Assembly (NCBI RefSeq): GCF_033304595.1
Contig: NZ_CP116341.1
Location: forward strand, 229,001-293,000
Reading direction: 5' to 3'
Origin: Sporosarcina jeotgali
Lineage (GTDB): Bacteria; Bacillota; Bacilli; Bacillales_A; Planococcaceae
Length of the DNA: 64,000 bases
A program made the translations under genes and the position numbers. The notes under the pieces are model-generated. The model did not search any database and was not told where the DNA came from. It saw only the letters and a program-made list of their open reading frames with translations. This document shows positions 34,634-44,424 of this stretch, one piece after another; position 1 is the stretch's first letter; each line of letters starts with the position of its first letter.

Positions 34634-35197
34634 TTGAAAGTTTTGTTTGTGGACGGGACCATTATCGGCAACAAAACGGGTGTAGTGCTCGAAGCTGTAC
34701 AGCAATATATAGAAGAAACAGGCTGCGGTTTTGAAATAGAGAGATTGAATTTCTCAGAGTATGATCACCAGTTTGTCGATGGGCGACCTGCAGGAGAATA
34801 TAATGAAGATATGAAGAAACTAATCCGGAAGTTTGAGGAAGCGGACGGATATATTATTGCAACGCCGGTATTCCAGGGGTCAATTCCAGGCGTACTGAAA
34901 AATGCGTTTGATATGCTTCACCCGCGCACGATGCGCTACAAACCTGTATCTATCGTAGCAAACGGCGGTACGTATCAGCACCACCTCGTCGTAGAAAATC
35001 AGATGAAACCGATACTCGACTATTTCCGATGTCTCGTAACACCGAACTATGTGTATACGCATCGTGATCATTTTGATGAAAATAGTAAAATCATAGACGA
35101 AGATGTACACGACCGCTTGAAGGAATTAGCGCGTGTATTCGTGAAGTATACAGAAATGGGTAAAGAACTGACCCACGGCATGCTTGACGCACAATAA
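34634..35197 (+). CDS. NADPH-dependent FMN reductase family protein
   Basis: A 187-residue flavodoxin-fold protein. The FMN phosphate loop is at the N-terminus (DGTIIGNKTG) and ATPVFQGSIPGVLKNAFD is the typical second flavin contact. Likely an NAD(P)H-dependent flavin or azo/quinone reductase. Start TTG, 10 nt after GGGAGG; the frame upstream (from 34604) has no RBS. It follows the antiporter by 68 bp and may be co-transcribed. Confidence 0.85.
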   Translation: MKVLFVDGTIIGNKTGVVLEAVQQYIEETGCGFEIERLNFSEYDHQFVDGRPAGEYNEDMKKLIRKFEEADGYIIATPVFQGSIPGVLKNAFDMLHPRTMRYKPVSIVANGGTYQHHLVVENQMKPILDYFRCLVTPNYVYTHRDHFDENSKIIDEDVHDRLKELARVFVKYTEMGKELTHGMLDAQ

Positions 35198-35204
35198 TGA
35201 ATCA

Positions 35205-35246
35205 GAACGTCCGTCCGAGCGGAATTTCCGCGGGATGGACGTTTTT
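35205..35246 (+). terminator. Terminator of the FMN reductase gene
   Basis: AACGTCCGTCC pairs with GGATGGACGTT (one G-T), with an inner stem GCGGAA/TTCCGC, then TTTTT. Confidence 0.85.
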
Positions 35247-35313
35247 CATATGGTCAGAACTGAAGAAACTGGGCAACTTGCGTATAATGGAAACAACGAA
35301 AGGGGATTGAACG

Positions 35314-37485
35314 ATGTCTAAATCACTCGTACTTGCAGAAAAGCCATCTGTCGCACGCGATATTGCGCGTGTGCTTGGCTGTCATAAAAAAGGAAACGGA
35401 TTTCTTGAAGGAGACCGGTACATCGTCACATGGGCCCTTGGCCACTTAGTGACTCATGCAGATCCTGAAGGATACGGTCAGGAATTCAAAGAATGGAAAA
35501 TGGAGCATTTGCCAATCATTCCGGAACCCTTTAAGCTGACGCCGATTAAACAAACAACAAAACAATATAACGCTGTGAAAGCGCAATTGCGCCGCGGAGA
35601 TGTGAAAGATGTCATCATCGCAACAGACGCGGGGCGCGAAGGAGAGCTCGTCGCACGCTGGATATTGGAACTTGCGAAAAACCGTAAGCCGATCAAACGA
35701 TTATGGATTTCATCTGTAACCGATAAGGCCATCAAAGACGGATTCGCCAATCTAAAGGATGGCAAAGCTTACGATAACTTATATGAAGCAGCGGCTGCTC
35801 GTGCAGAAGCCGATTGGGTCGTAGGCATCAATGCCACGCGCGCGCTCACTGTTAAACACAATGCTCAATTATCAACAGGACGTGTTCAGACTCCGACGCT
35901 TGCGATGATTGCGAAACGCGAACAGGCAATTCAGAAATTCCAGCCGAAACCGTACTGGGGCATGCAGGCACTGACTGAAGCCGGACGTTTTACTTGGCGC
36001 GATGGGGGCGGGCAAACTCAAGTATTCGATGAAACCGTCATTGATGCGAAGATGAATGCATTGGAAGGCGTTACAGAAGGCAAAATCATCGACCTGAAAT
36101 CGACACCTAAATCTCAGCCGGCCCCTCATTTATTTGACTTGACGGAACTTCAAAAAGAAGCGCACCGCCGCTGGTCATGGTCTGCCAAAGAGACGTTATC
36201 GACACTGCAAAACTTGTACGAACGGCATAAAGCAGTGACATACCCGCGGACGGATTCGAAGCACTTAACTGCAGATATGACGAGTACGTTGAAAGATCGT
36301 GTGAAAGCGGTTGAAATCGGTCCGTATCGTAAAGCTGTCAATTCATTGCTGCGTAAAGGTCCCGTCAAACCTCAAAAAGGTGTCATTAATGACAGCAAAG
36401 TATCCGATCACCATGCGATTATCCCAACGGAGGAAAGTCCGTCATTGCATTCGCTTTCGGACAAAGAACAACGTCTCTATGACATTATCGTTAAGAGATT
36501 CTTAGCTGTGTTCTATCCGCCGTTCCAATATGAGCAATTGAGTGCGGAATTACAAGCTGGCAATGAAATCTTTACATTGAAAGGCCGGACCGTGACGGAT
36601 GAAGGCTGGAAAGCTGTTTATTCATCAGATGAAGAAGAAGCGGATACAGACGCTTTGCCTGCTATGAAAAAGGGTGAGACACTTCAAATACGTGCAGTTT
36701 CTCGAACTGAAGGCAAAACTAAGCCCCCTGCGCGGTTCAATGAAGGAACGCTGCTGGCTGCGATGGAAAATCCGGCACAGTTCATGGCGGGAGAATCGAA
36801 AGAATTGATCAAAACAATCGGGGAAACCGGCGGATTAGGGACAGTTGCGACACGTGCAGATGTTATCGAGCGGTTATTCGGCATGTTTGTCATCGAGAAA
36901 AAAGGGAATGATATTTACACTACGTCTAAAGGACGCCAGTTGCTGGAACTCGTCCCGGAGGATTTAAAATCACCGGCACTCACTGCGGAATGGGAGAGCG
37001 ACTTATCTAAAATTGCAGCTGGAAAACTGAAGAAAAATCAATTCATCCGCACGATGATTGACTTTTCGAAGAAGACAATCGTCGATATTAAAGCGGACGA
37101 AACGAAATTCAAACATGATAACGTTACCGGGAAGAAGTGTCCGGACTGTGGAAAGCCGATGCTTGAAGTGAACGGCAAACGCGGTAAGATGCTTGTCTGC
37201 CAAGATCGCGAATGCGGTCACCGTCAGACGGTTTCCACACTTACGAATGCACGCTGTCCTACTTGTAAGAAAAAGTTGGAACTTCGCGGTCATGGCGATG
37301 GTAAAATCTTCGTTTGTAAATGCGGGTATCGTGAAAAGCTGTCCTCGTTTGAAAAGCGGAGAGCACAAACAACAGGTAAAAAGGCCGACAAACGTGATGT
37401 TCAAAAGTATCTTAAGAAGCAAGAGAACGAAGAACCTGAAAATACGGCAATGGCAGATGCGCTAAAGAAACTATTTGACAAGTAA
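35314..37485 (+). CDS. topB: DNA topoisomerase III
   Basis: A 723-residue type IA topoisomerase. Toprim domain at the N-terminus (LVLAEKPSVARDIA; DAGREGELVARW), catalytic Tyr310 in YPRTDS, and STGRVQTPTLAM. Two C-terminal zinc-ribbon modules follow (CPDCGKP...CQDRECG and CPTCKKK...CKCG). It decatenates and relaxes negatively supercoiled DNA by single-strand passage. Length and order match B. subtilis TopB. A positively charged tail ends the protein. Confidence 0.95.
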   Translation: MSKSLVLAEKPSVARDIARVLGCHKKGNGFLEGDRYIVTWALGHLVTHADPEGYGQEFKEWKMEHLPIIPEPFKLTPIKQTTKQYNAVKAQLRRGDVKDVIIATDAGREGELVARWILELAKNRKPIKRLWISSVTDKAIKDGFANLKDGKAYDNLYEAAAARAEADWVVGINATRALTVKHNAQLSTGRVQTPTLAMIAKREQAIQKFQPKPYWGMQALTEAGRFTWRDGGGQTQVFDETVIDAKMNALEGVTEGKIIDLKSTPKSQPAPHLFDLTELQKEAHRRWSWSAKETLSTLQNLYERHKAVTYPRTDSKHLTADMTSTLKDRVKAVEIGPYRKAVNSLLRKGPVKPQKGVINDSKVSDHHAIIPTEESPSLHSLSDKEQRLYDIIVKRFLAVFYPPFQYEQLSAELQAGNEIFTLKGRTVTDEGWKAVYSSDEEEADTDALPAMKKGETLQIRAVSRTEGKTKPPARFNEGTLLAAMENPAQFMAGESKELIKTIGETGGLGTVATRADVIERLFGMFVIEKKGNDIYTTSKGRQLLELVPEDLKSPALTAEWESDLSKIAAGKLKKNQFIRTMIDFSKKTIVDIKADETKFKHDNVTGKKCPDCGKPMLEVNGKRGKMLVCQDRECGHRQTVSTLTNARCPTCKKKLELRGHGDGKIFVCKCGYREKLSSFEKRRAQTTGKKADKRDVQKYLKKQENEEPENTAMADALKKLFDK

Positions 37486-37565
37486 AAAAATGAAATCGTT
37501 CGGCTCATGAAAGCTGAGCGGATAAGCTATATAATTAAAAGACTAATTTATGACGGGGTGAGTTC

Positions 37566-38147
37566 ATGGTCTCAATTTCATCAAATCCGGCAGTTACGGA
37601 AAATACAAGATATGAGAATGCAAGAAAACGTTCTGCAGAAGTGGCTTATACCCGTCATGCGGATTATGCCGGCGGCAACGAGGCGAAACGGAACGAGTTG
37701 GCGCAGCGGTTAACGAATACTCAGGCGGATGCACAACCTAATGAGTTTAAAAAACTGAATGCCGGTCTACTGAAGCAAGTCGTGTTGCCGCTCGGAGAAA
37801 CATTGGAAGAAACGATTCAGAGCTGGCGTCAAGTACGAAGTGAAGCGCTTTCTAACCCAGAGCCCTCTGAAATGGACCATCAGCTTGCTGCAGTGGCATC
37901 AGCTAAAATTGCGGAAACCCAAGCGCAGCTCGCGTTGGAAGATCGTTTGCGTTCGGCGCAACTAGCGGAAGCAAGTCGTGAAAACTCATTGATGCAGCCG
38001 CAGCAGCAGAACTCGGAAGCGAATTCCTCACTGGCGGATGCAATGCGGAAACTGTACGATCAAGCTGCAGCAGCCTACGCAATTCAAACAGGTGCAAAAC
38101 AGCATGGATATATGACGGCAAGCCCGGCATACTCACTTATTGCATAA
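37566..38147 (+). CDS. Conserved-looking hypothetical protein, helical, Gln/Ala-rich
   Basis: A 193-residue soluble protein that I do not recognise. It has no signal peptide or membrane segment, is predicted mostly helical, and has a Gln/Asn/Ala-rich region at about 120-175. The start is supported by GGGGTGAG before the ATG at 37566 and it has its own terminator. It lies 80 bp after topB. Function unknown. Confidence 0.6.
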   Translation: MVSISSNPAVTENTRYENARKRSAEVAYTRHADYAGGNEAKRNELAQRLTNTQADAQPNEFKKLNAGLLKQVVLPLGETLEETIQSWRQVRSEALSNPEPSEMDHQLAAVASAKIAETQAQLALEDRLRSAQLAEASRENSLMQPQQQNSEANSSLADAMRKLYDQAAAAYAIQTGAKQHGYMTASPAYSLIA

Positions 38148-38158
38148 TATGTATTGAT

Positions 38159-38186
38159 AACCCGCCTTCGTGTTGGCGGGTTTTTG
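38159..38186 (+). terminator. Terminator of the hypothetical gene
   Basis: AACCCGCC pairs with GGCGGGTT over an 8-nt loop, then TTT. Confidence 0.88.
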
Positions 38187-38211
38187 CATTGAATAAAGGG
38201 AGGCACCCATC

Positions 38212-38685
38212 ATGGCGAAGAAGAATAAACATATTAAAACGAATGCGATTCGTATTTTAGAGACTGAAGGAATCCCCCATGAGCTGCTCGAGCGCGATTT
38301 GTCAGAGGAAGCAAATGCCGCAGCAGACGGCGGGCTCGAAGCTGATGTCTATAAAACACTTGTGACGACAGCGGGTACTGCACGCAATTATGTATTTGTC
38401 ATCCCGGTATTATGTGAGCTTGACTTGAAAAAGGCGGCACGCGCAGCAGGAGAGAAAAAGCTGGAGATGCTCCCGCTTAAACAGCTGACAGACGTGACGG
38501 GGTATATCCGCGGCGGATGTTCGGCAATCGGGATGAAAAAGACGTTTCCTACTTTTCTGGATGTCTCTGCCCAATCGAAACCAGCCATCTACGCCAGCGC
38601 AGGGAAACCAGGATTCCAGATGAAACTCGCGCCTTCCGATTACGCGAAAGTAACGGATGCACCGTTTGTGGACTTGTGTAAATAA
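38212..38685 (+). CDS. ybaK: Cys-tRNA(Pro)/Cys-tRNA(Cys) deacylase YbaK
   Basis: A 157-residue YbaK/EbsC-type trans-editing enzyme. The catalytic Lys is probably in the KTLVTTAG segment near 46; the family block LPLKQLTDVTGYIRGGCSAIGMKK and the loop PAIYASAGKPG are intact. It hydrolyses cysteine wrongly attached to tRNA-Pro. RBS GGGAGG precedes the ATG. No clear terminator is visible between it and array C. Confidence 0.92.
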   Translation: MAKKNKHIKTNAIRILETEGIPHELLERDLSEEANAAADGGLEADVYKTLVTTAGTARNYVFVIPVLCELDLKKAARAAGEKKLEMLPLKQLTDVTGYIRGGCSAIGMKKTFPTFLDVSAQSKPAIYASAGKPGFQMKLAPSDYAKVTDAPFVDLCK

Positions 38686-38768
38686 AACCCGCGCCCGCAG
38701 ATGGACGCCTACTTTTAATACATCTCCATCACGTGACCAATTAAGTACTTTCTTCAGGCAGTTGGAGA

Positions 38769-39087
38769 AGGTGCTCATAAATCACGGGAAGTGCTTATAA
38801 CGCAGTGGTGGCCGCTCATAAACCGTGGAAAGTGATCATAACGCGGAGGGGAACGCTCATAAACCGTGGAAAGTGATCATAACGCGGAGGGGAACGCTCA
38901 TAAACCGTGGAAAGTGATCATAACGCATGGGGAACGCTCATAACTCATGGAAAGTGATCATAACGCATGGGGAACGCTCATAACTCGCGAAAAGTGATCA
39001 TAACGCAGAGAAAGCGCTCATAACTCATGGAAAGTGATCATAACGCAGAGAAGAACGCTCATAAACTCCCAAAAGTGATCATAACCC
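38769..39087 (+). repeat. Tandem array C: 16 alternating units of 19-22 bp
   Basis: Units alternate between RCGCTCATAAACCGTGGAA-type (19-20 bp) and AGTGATCATAACGCGGAGGG-type (20-22 bp), keeping a pair period near 41 bp. This array shows length drift in the G-rich tail, unlike arrays A and D. It lies between two co-directional genes; apart from it the 38686-39205 gap holds only a putative promoter. Confidence 0.95.
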
Positions 39088-39144
39088 AAAGAGCACACAC
39101 AACACCCTCTCACAAAATCCCCTCACCCGCCTGCACGCCAGACA

Positions 39145-39153
39145 TGCTACAAT
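39145..39153 (+). promoter_or_regulatory. Extended -10 element of the YczE-like gene
   Basis: TGCTACAAT lies 52 bp before the start codon; no good -35. Confidence 0.4.
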
Positions 39154-39205
39154 TGCGTATAGAGAATACGCCGCCCGGTTCATTCAGCGGCTCGCGGAAA
39201 GAAGA

Positions 39206-39844
39206 ATGCAGATGATGACGTTAAAAAAATGGAGATGGGTCTTTTTCATAGTAGGACAAATGATCCTCTCGTTAGGGATAGCGATGACTATTAAAGGGCA
39301 ACTGCTTGGCATTGGGCCATGGGATGTCCTGCATGTCGGTCTCTATCAAAATATCGGACTGTCCATCGGATCGTGGAGCATCATTACAGGATTGCTCATC
39401 GTACTGATCACTGCAGCTGCGCAAAAAAAGTGGCCGAAATACGGGACATGGCTCAATATGCTGCTGCTCGGAACATTTATTGATCTGTTCAATTGGCTGC
39501 TGCCAGACGTCACGTCAATTGCAGCTCAATTAATCTTTTTCATCTTGGGTGTCGTAATTATGTCATACGGCATCGGACTGTATGTGTCTCCTAATATGGG
39601 GGCAGGTCCGCGGGACAGCTTAATGCTGCTGATCGTGCACAAATTCAACATCAGTGTAAAAATTGTACGGACGTCCATAGAAGTCATTGTTGCCTTACTC
39701 GGCTGGGCACTCGGGGGACCGGTTGGTATAGGTACCGTGCTCATCGCATTGCTGATAGGACAATTCGTCCACTATGCGATGCCGCAATGTCAGCGGCTAT
39801 TACTGAAAGTAGCAAAGCAGGAAAATAGTGAAATTCTATTATAA
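39206..39844 (+). CDS. YczE/YitT-like integral membrane protein
   Basis: A 212-residue protein with five to six membrane segments. LGIGPWDVLHVGLYQ and VSPNMGAGPRDSLM, each following a membrane segment, are the duplicated motif of the YczE/YyaS family. Function not established; B. subtilis YczE is linked to surfactin production. The start may be any of three clustered ATG codons at 39206, 39212 or 39215. Confidence 0.8.
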   Translation: MQMMTLKKWRWVFFIVGQMILSLGIAMTIKGQLLGIGPWDVLHVGLYQNIGLSIGSWSIITGLLIVLITAAAQKKWPKYGTWLNMLLLGTFIDLFNWLLPDVTSIAAQLIFFILGVVIMSYGIGLYVSPNMGAGPRDSLMLLIVHKFNISVKIVRTSIEVIVALLGWALGGPVGIGTVLIALLIGQFVHYAMPQCQRLLLKVAKQENSEILL

Positions 39845-39849
39845 TGAAG

Positions 39850-39879
39850 GGCACAGTCAACCCGGGCTGTGCTTTTTTT
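39850..39879 (+). terminator. Terminator of the YczE-like gene
   Basis: GCACAG pairs with CTGTGC, with a CCGG-containing loop, followed by seven T. Confidence 0.8.
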
Positions 39880-39930
39880 CGTCGCCATTTCATAAGCTAT
39901 TCTGAAGAACTTCAGAAAGGGATGGTCACG

Positions 39931-41004
39931 ATGAATGGAAACTTAACAGAATCGATGGGCACGGCCTATACAGGAGGAGGGCTGTCTCACAAGTACGAGC
40001 ACCTCATCCAGCAAGCAGCGACAACTGTCTTCATTAAATCACCGCCTACCTTTGCGCTGTCTAACATTTTGAATGAGCTGGCAATCTTCTATGTGAAACG
40101 AGGATTTGACGTTGACCGTTTCAGAAGTCCATTGCATACCGAAAAAACGGATGGCATTTATGTGAAAGGCCACGAACTTTTTTATATCGCCGCCTCCTAT
40201 CCAGTGCCGCTGGAACCCACAGACCTTGGCGGGAAACATCGCGTTGTCAGCTTTTATGATGTTTATGACGAAAACAAATTACGTGCAAATAACCCGCAAA
40301 TCGCAGGTCACTTAGAAGAGGCCGCCACCTATTTGGAAAAAGCACTCGCAGCGCTTTTTGAAGCAAAATCGATTCATGATGAATGGGAAACCGTCAACAT
40401 CCGACGAATGGACTGGAAAGCGCACGAAGCAAAGATTCAGTCACTCGCAGCTGATTTATTTGGCACACTTGATTTACACAAAAATGCGGCCGTTTCACAT
40501 CGCATTATTGGGTCGTTATCTACAAAAGGAGCACATGACTTCATTCCATCTATTACTAAATCCCTGAAGCGCAGAATTTTAATCAAAGCCCTTCCTGGAA
40601 CAGGAAAGTCCACGATGATGAGAGCGCTCGGAGAAGAAGCGGAAAAGCGTGGCATCGATGTCCTGTATGGCTGGTGCGGATTGGATGCGGGAAGTATCGA
40701 TCTCGTCCAGTTCCCGGAGCTGTCTGTTTGTCTGTTCGACGCAACGGAACCTCACGTGTATGATGCAGAACGGGAAGGCGATGAGATTCTGGATTTGGTT
40801 GCCATGTGTGCACCGAGTGAAAAAGCAGAGCAGGAAATTGATGGAATCCGTCTGCGGTACAAAGAAGCGATTGCGAATGCTGCCGGATACATGCAGTCGT
40901 ACGCACGATTGACGAGTCAAATAGATGCAGGGATGGACAGTGCGCTCGATTTGAAAGCATTCCATGAAAAAGCAGAACAACTGACAGAACTTATCGCTCC
41001 GTAA
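39931..41004 (+). CDS. P-loop ATPase of the PRK06851 type
   Basis: A 357-residue protein with two P-loop-like halves. The second has a good Walker A (LPGTGKST, about 221-228); the first has a worn one (FIKSPPTFALSN). I associate this with bacillar ATPases named PRK06851, of unknown role. The ATG at 39931 is chosen because GAAAGGG lies 9 nt before it; the frame runs further upstream through the terminator. The ends are mostly helical. Monocistronic. Confidence 0.7.
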   Translation: MNGNLTESMGTAYTGGGLSHKYEHLIQQAATTVFIKSPPTFALSNILNELAIFYVKRGFDVDRFRSPLHTEKTDGIYVKGHELFYIAASYPVPLEPTDLGGKHRVVSFYDVYDENKLRANNPQIAGHLEEAATYLEKALAALFEAKSIHDEWETVNIRRMDWKAHEAKIQSLAADLFGTLDLHKNAAVSHRIIGSLSTKGAHDFIPSITKSLKRRILIKALPGTGKSTMMRALGEEAEKRGIDVLYGWCGLDAGSIDLVQFPELSVCLFDATEPHVYDAEREGDEILDLVAMCAPSEKAEQEIDGIRLRYKEAIANAAGYMQSYARLTSQIDAGMDSALDLKAFHEKAEQLTELIAP

Positions 41005-41035
41005 CGCGCTTCAGTTATCGGGAAAGGCACAAATA

Positions 41036-41044
41036 TGCTACACT
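41036..41044 (+). promoter_or_regulatory. Extended -10 element of kbl
   Basis: TGCTACACT, 32 bp before the start codon. No convincing -35. Confidence 0.45.
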
Positions 41045-41076
41045 ATTAGCATCACGTGTCTGAAAGGAAGATTAGT

Positions 41077-42267
41077 TTGTCTACTATATTAAATGCATTT
41101 CTAGACGAGAACTTGCAAGAACTTCGAGATCAGGGACTTTACAACGAAATTGAGCCAGTCGAAGGTCCGAATGGTCCAATCATTAAAATTAAAGGCAGCG
41201 ACCTCATTAACTTATCATCGAACAACTATTTAGGTCTTGCAACAGACGAAGACTTGAAAAAATTGAACATTGCAGCTGTGAATAAATACGGTGTCGGAGC
41301 AGGAGCGGTGCGTACCATCAACGGTACACTTGACATCCACATCGAACTAGAGAAAAAGCTGGCGGAGTTCAAAGGAACAGAAGCTGCGATTTCATTCCAA
41401 TCTGGATTCAACTGCAACATGGCGGCAATTTCCGCAGTCATGAACAAAAACGATGCAATTTTATCAGATGAATTAAACCACGCATCCATCATCGACGGCT
41501 GCCGTCTTTCTGGCGCTAAGATCATCCGAGTCAAGCACCAGGACATGGACGATTTGCGTGCAAAAGCAAAAGAAGCGACAGAGTCCGGGTTATACGGAAA
41601 AGTCATGTACATCACGGATGGCGTATTCTCGATGGATGGAGATATCGCAAACCTTCCGGGTGCTGTTAAAGTTGCGAAAGAGTTTGACCTGATCACATAC
41701 GTGGACGATGCTCACGGTTCAGGCGTAACTGGTAAAGGGAAGGGAACTGTCAAGCATTTCGGACTTGAAAAAGAGATTGATATGCAGATGGGAACACTTT
41801 CAAAAGCAGTCGGAGTTGTCGGCGGTTACGTAGCTGGAACACAAAAGCTGATTGACTGGTTAAAGGTCCGTTCACGTCCGTTCTTGTTCTCAACAGCGGT
41901 ACCGCCAGGCGATGTTGCAGCAATCATGGGTGCGCTTGATAAAATCAGTGCATCCACTGAACTGCACGACAAGCTATGGGAGAACGGGGACTATTTGAAA
42001 GCGGGCTTGAAGAAACTCGGCTTCAATATCGGGAACTCAGAAACCCCAATCACGCCTTGTATCATCGGCGAAGAAAAACTGACACAGCAATTCTCGAAAC
42101 GTCTGGCTGAAGAAGGCGTCTATGCAAAATCCATCGTATTCCCAACAGTTCCAAAAGGGACAGGCCGCGTTCGCAACATGCCAACCGCTGCCCACACGAA
42201 AGAAATGCTGGACGATGCACTTAAGATTTATGAAAAAGTCGGTAAGGAACTCGGCGTTATTCAATAA
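41077..42267 (+). CDS. kbl: Glycine C-acetyltransferase (2-amino-3-ketobutyrate CoA ligase)
   Basis: A 396-residue PLP enzyme of the alpha-oxoamine synthase family. Landmarks: [30 protein letters not shown] and the PLP lysine Lys243 in GTLSKAVG. It cleaves 2-amino-3-oxobutyrate with CoA to glycine and acetyl-CoA. The TTG start is preferred because GAAAGGAAG precedes it by 6-7 nt; the upstream GTG has none. The partner threonine dehydrogenase gene is 1.1 kb downstream with two reverse genes between. Related BioF or ALAS activity is less likely given that context. Confidence 0.9.
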   Translation: MSTILNAFLDENLQELRDQGLYNEIEPVEGPNGPIIKIKGSDLINLSSNNYLGLATDEDLKKLNIAAVNKYGVGAGAVRTINGTLDIHIELEKKLAEFKGTEAAISFQSGFNCNMAAISAVMNKNDAILSDELNHASIIDGCRLSGAKIIRVKHQDMDDLRAKAKEATESGLYGKVMYITDGVFSMDGDIANLPGAVKVAKEFDLITYVDDAHGSGVTGKGKGTVKHFGLEKEIDMQMGTLSKAVGVVGGYVAGTQKLIDWLKVRSRPFLFSTAVPPGDVAAIMGALDKISASTELHDKLWENGDYLKAGLKKLGFNIGNSETPITPCIIGEEKLTQQFSKRLAEEGVYAKSIVFPTVPKGTGRVRNMPTAAHTKEMLDDALKIYEKVGKELGVIQ

Positions 42268-42301
42268 CGTACAGGATCTTAACTAAATTCCATATGAAAA
42301 C

Positions 42302-42346
42302 AAAAAGCAGTCTGGAGAGTTTTATCCTCTCCAGACTGCTTTTATT
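42302..42346. terminator. Bidirectional terminator after kbl
   Basis: A 17-bp near-perfect stem (AAAAGCAGTCTGGAGAG) over a 6-nt loop, with A and T runs on either side; it serves kbl and the reverse gene ending at 42342. Confidence 0.92.
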
Positions 42347-42512
42347 TCGTTGTATTTTCGACAGGCCGCACAACCTCTTCATGGTACACAGTCGTTAATT
42401 CCCCATTCGCAAGTTCGATGTCATACTGCGTACGCTCGTCAACTCGAACAAGTACAATCAGCCCTTTGCGGCCGTCATGCAATTCTACATAAGTCTCTTC
42501 TTCATAAATCAT
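42342..42512 (-). CDS. Small hypothetical protein (56 aa)
   Basis: A short beta-rich, acidic protein starting MIYEEETYVELHDGRKG. I do not recognise it. The ATG at 42512 has GAGGAGGG about 7 nt before it; the earlier in-frame ATG at 42518 touches that RBS. It follows the TPR-like membrane protein gene by 14 bp and is probably co-transcribed with it. Confidence 0.65.
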   Translation of the reverse strand: MIYEEETYVELHDGRKGLIVLVRVDERTQYDIELANGELTTVYHEEVVRPVENTTK

Positions 42513-42526
42513 GGCCATCCCTCCTC

Positions 42527-43201
42527 TTAAATAATGGGAGATACTTGGTCTTGACGCTGGAACAGGGAAACCAATACATAGTGCTGAATACCGCATGCGT
42601 GAGAGGTGGAGAGCTCCACTTCTTTGCGATAAGCAGTTTGGTCACCGGACTGCTTGGCGATACTGGCTTGAAGGGCGTGTTTCATCCATTGCTTTTTAAT
42701 GGCAGTTTGCAAGGTTTGAGCGCGCTCTAGATTTCCTTCCATTAACAATGCGCTTGCCGTATAGTAATTCACATAATCCGCTGTCGGCAAGTGAATCGCA
42801 AGGCGATGCAGCGCCTCCATATCTTGTTGCCAAACCGCCAGATTCGCGGCGTACACTGCCTGGACTTTAGGTTGTTTATGAGTTTGTAAAACGGTTTCAA
42901 TGGTTTCGATAATCGTTTCATCGGATTCATGAGCAATTGCATAAGCGTAAGCGAATAATGTATTGGACCGATTCTTCGTTAAGAACTTATCGATTTTGTC
43001 CAAGTTTTTCGTTCCATAAATGATATAAATCGGCCAGCCAAGTGTAATTGCCATATATACAGCCATGACAATAACGAACACAGCCCAAAAGGGAATATTC
43101 GCGAACAATAGGATTACGGTAAGGAGAACTCCACCGCCAAATAATAATAGCCAGCGGGCTGCACCGCGGATGAGAAAAGGATTATCTTTCAAGTTGTACA
43201 C
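42527..43201 (-). CDS. Membrane protein with two TM segments and a TPR-like domain
   Basis: A 224-residue protein: two adjacent membrane segments (about 15-60) and a helical cytosolic domain (80-220) that looks like tetratricopeptide helices (ADYVNYYTASALLMEGNLERAQ). I do not recognise a family. It heads a two-gene minus-strand unit inserted between kbl and tdh. Confidence 0.65.
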   Translation of the reverse strand: MYNLKDNPFLIRGAARWLLLFGGGVLLTVILLFANIPFWAVFVIVMAVYMAITLGWPIYIIYGTKNLDKIDKFLTKNRSNTLFAYAYAIAHESDETIIETIETVLQTHKQPKVQAVYAANLAVWQQDMEALHRLAIHLPTADYVNYYTASALLMEGNLERAQTLQTAIKKQWMKHALQASIAKQSGDQTAYRKEVELSTSHACGIQHYVLVSLFQRQDQVSPII

Positions 43202-43380
43202 CCTCCAATTACCTTCATTATAACATACAATTCCGATAACGAGAGAGAATGCTATTGAACGAATTGTATTTTCCAGCAGAACAGTTTATAATCAATTTCA
43301 GCTAATAAAACTAGAAATTTCACTTGATAAATAACGACTGTCCTCTCCAAAAATACAAACATTCATAGGGGGAATACACG

Positions 43381-44325
43381 ATGAAAAAAATTATGGTGAC
43401 CGGAGCACTCGGTCAGATCGGATCAGAATTGATCACCAAACTGCGGGCTGAATATGGAACGGAAAATGTCCTGGCAACAGACATTCGCGAACCGCAAACA
43501 GAAATGGATGGACCATTTGCAATTCTTGACGTCACAGATGGAGCGAAAATGACAGGACTTGCACAAGAGTTCGGTGCAGACACGCTCATGCACATGGCGG
43601 CATTACTTTCCGCGAAAGCAGAAGAGAACCCGATGCTCGCATGGAACTTGAACATGGGAGGACTCGTAAATGCGCTGGAGACAGCACGTGAACTGGACCT
43701 TCAATTCTTCACACCAAGCTCAATCGGCTCATTCGGACCATCTACACCAAAGGACAACACGCCGCAAGATACATTGCAGCGTCCGACGACTATGTACGGA
43801 GTGAACAAAGTATCGGGTGAACTGCTTTGTGACTATTATTATCAAAAATTTGGCGTTGATACGCGCGGAGTTCGATTCCCTGGGCTCATTTCATACGTTG
43901 CCCAGCCAGGCGGCGGTACAACCGATTACGCGGTCGACATTTTCTACAAAGCGGTAGAAGAAGGCAAGTACACATCCTTCATCGCTGAAGGTACCTACAT
44001 GGATATGATGTACATGCCAGATGCGCTTCAAGCGATTGTGGACTTAATGGAAACGGATGCAGCTAACTTGAAGCATCGCAACGCGTTCAACGTAACAGCA
44101 ATGAGCTTCGAGCCATCTGAGCTTGCGGCCGCTATCCAAAAATACATTCCAACATTCGAAATCAGCTATGACGTCGATCCGGTACGCCAATCCATCGCAG
44201 ACAGCTGGCCGAACTCCCTCGACATTTCCGTCGCAGAAACAGAGTGGGGCTTCAAAGCCACTTACGGTCTCGACGCAATGGTGTCAGATATGCTAGAAAA
44301 GATCCGCGAAAAAGTGAATGCTTGA
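43381..44325 (+). CDS. L-threonine 3-dehydrogenase, SDR (epimerase-like) type
   Basis: A 314-residue extended SDR: GALGQIG (8-14), Ser113/114, Tyr139 and Lys143 (TMYGVNK). [27 protein letters not shown] and [12 protein letters not shown] are typical of the UDP-galactose-epimerase-like threonine dehydrogenases of psychrophilic and thermoacidophilic microbes, unlike the zinc Tdh of E. coli. It oxidises threonine to 2-amino-3-oxobutyrate for Kbl, encoded 1.1 kb upstream. RBS AGGGGGAA precedes the ATG. Confidence 0.85.
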   Translation: MKKIMVTGALGQIGSELITKLRAEYGTENVLATDIREPQTEMDGPFAILDVTDGAKMTGLAQEFGADTLMHMAALLSAKAEENPMLAWNLNMGGLVNALETARELDLQFFTPSSIGSFGPSTPKDNTPQDTLQRPTTMYGVNKVSGELLCDYYYQKFGVDTRGVRFPGLISYVAQPGGGTTDYAVDIFYKAVEEGKYTSFIAEGTYMDMMYMPDALQAIVDLMETDAANLKHRNAFNVTAMSFEPSELAAAIQKYIPTFEISYDVDPVRQSIADSWPNSLDISVAETEWGFKATYGLDAMVSDMLEKIREKVNA

Positions 44326-44332
44326 TAGAATG

Positions 44333-44374
44333 AACCCCCACGCGCCTGTAACAACCAGGACGAGGGGGTTTTTG
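44333..44374 (+). terminator. Terminator of the threonine dehydrogenase gene
   Basis: AACCCCC pairs with GGGGGTT, with inner CCTG/CAGG pairing, followed by TTT. Confidence 0.78.
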
Positions 44375-44424
44375 CGTGGAATGGGGATGGGGAGAGGCAG
44401 TGTGTGCTTTTAAAATATGGGGAA

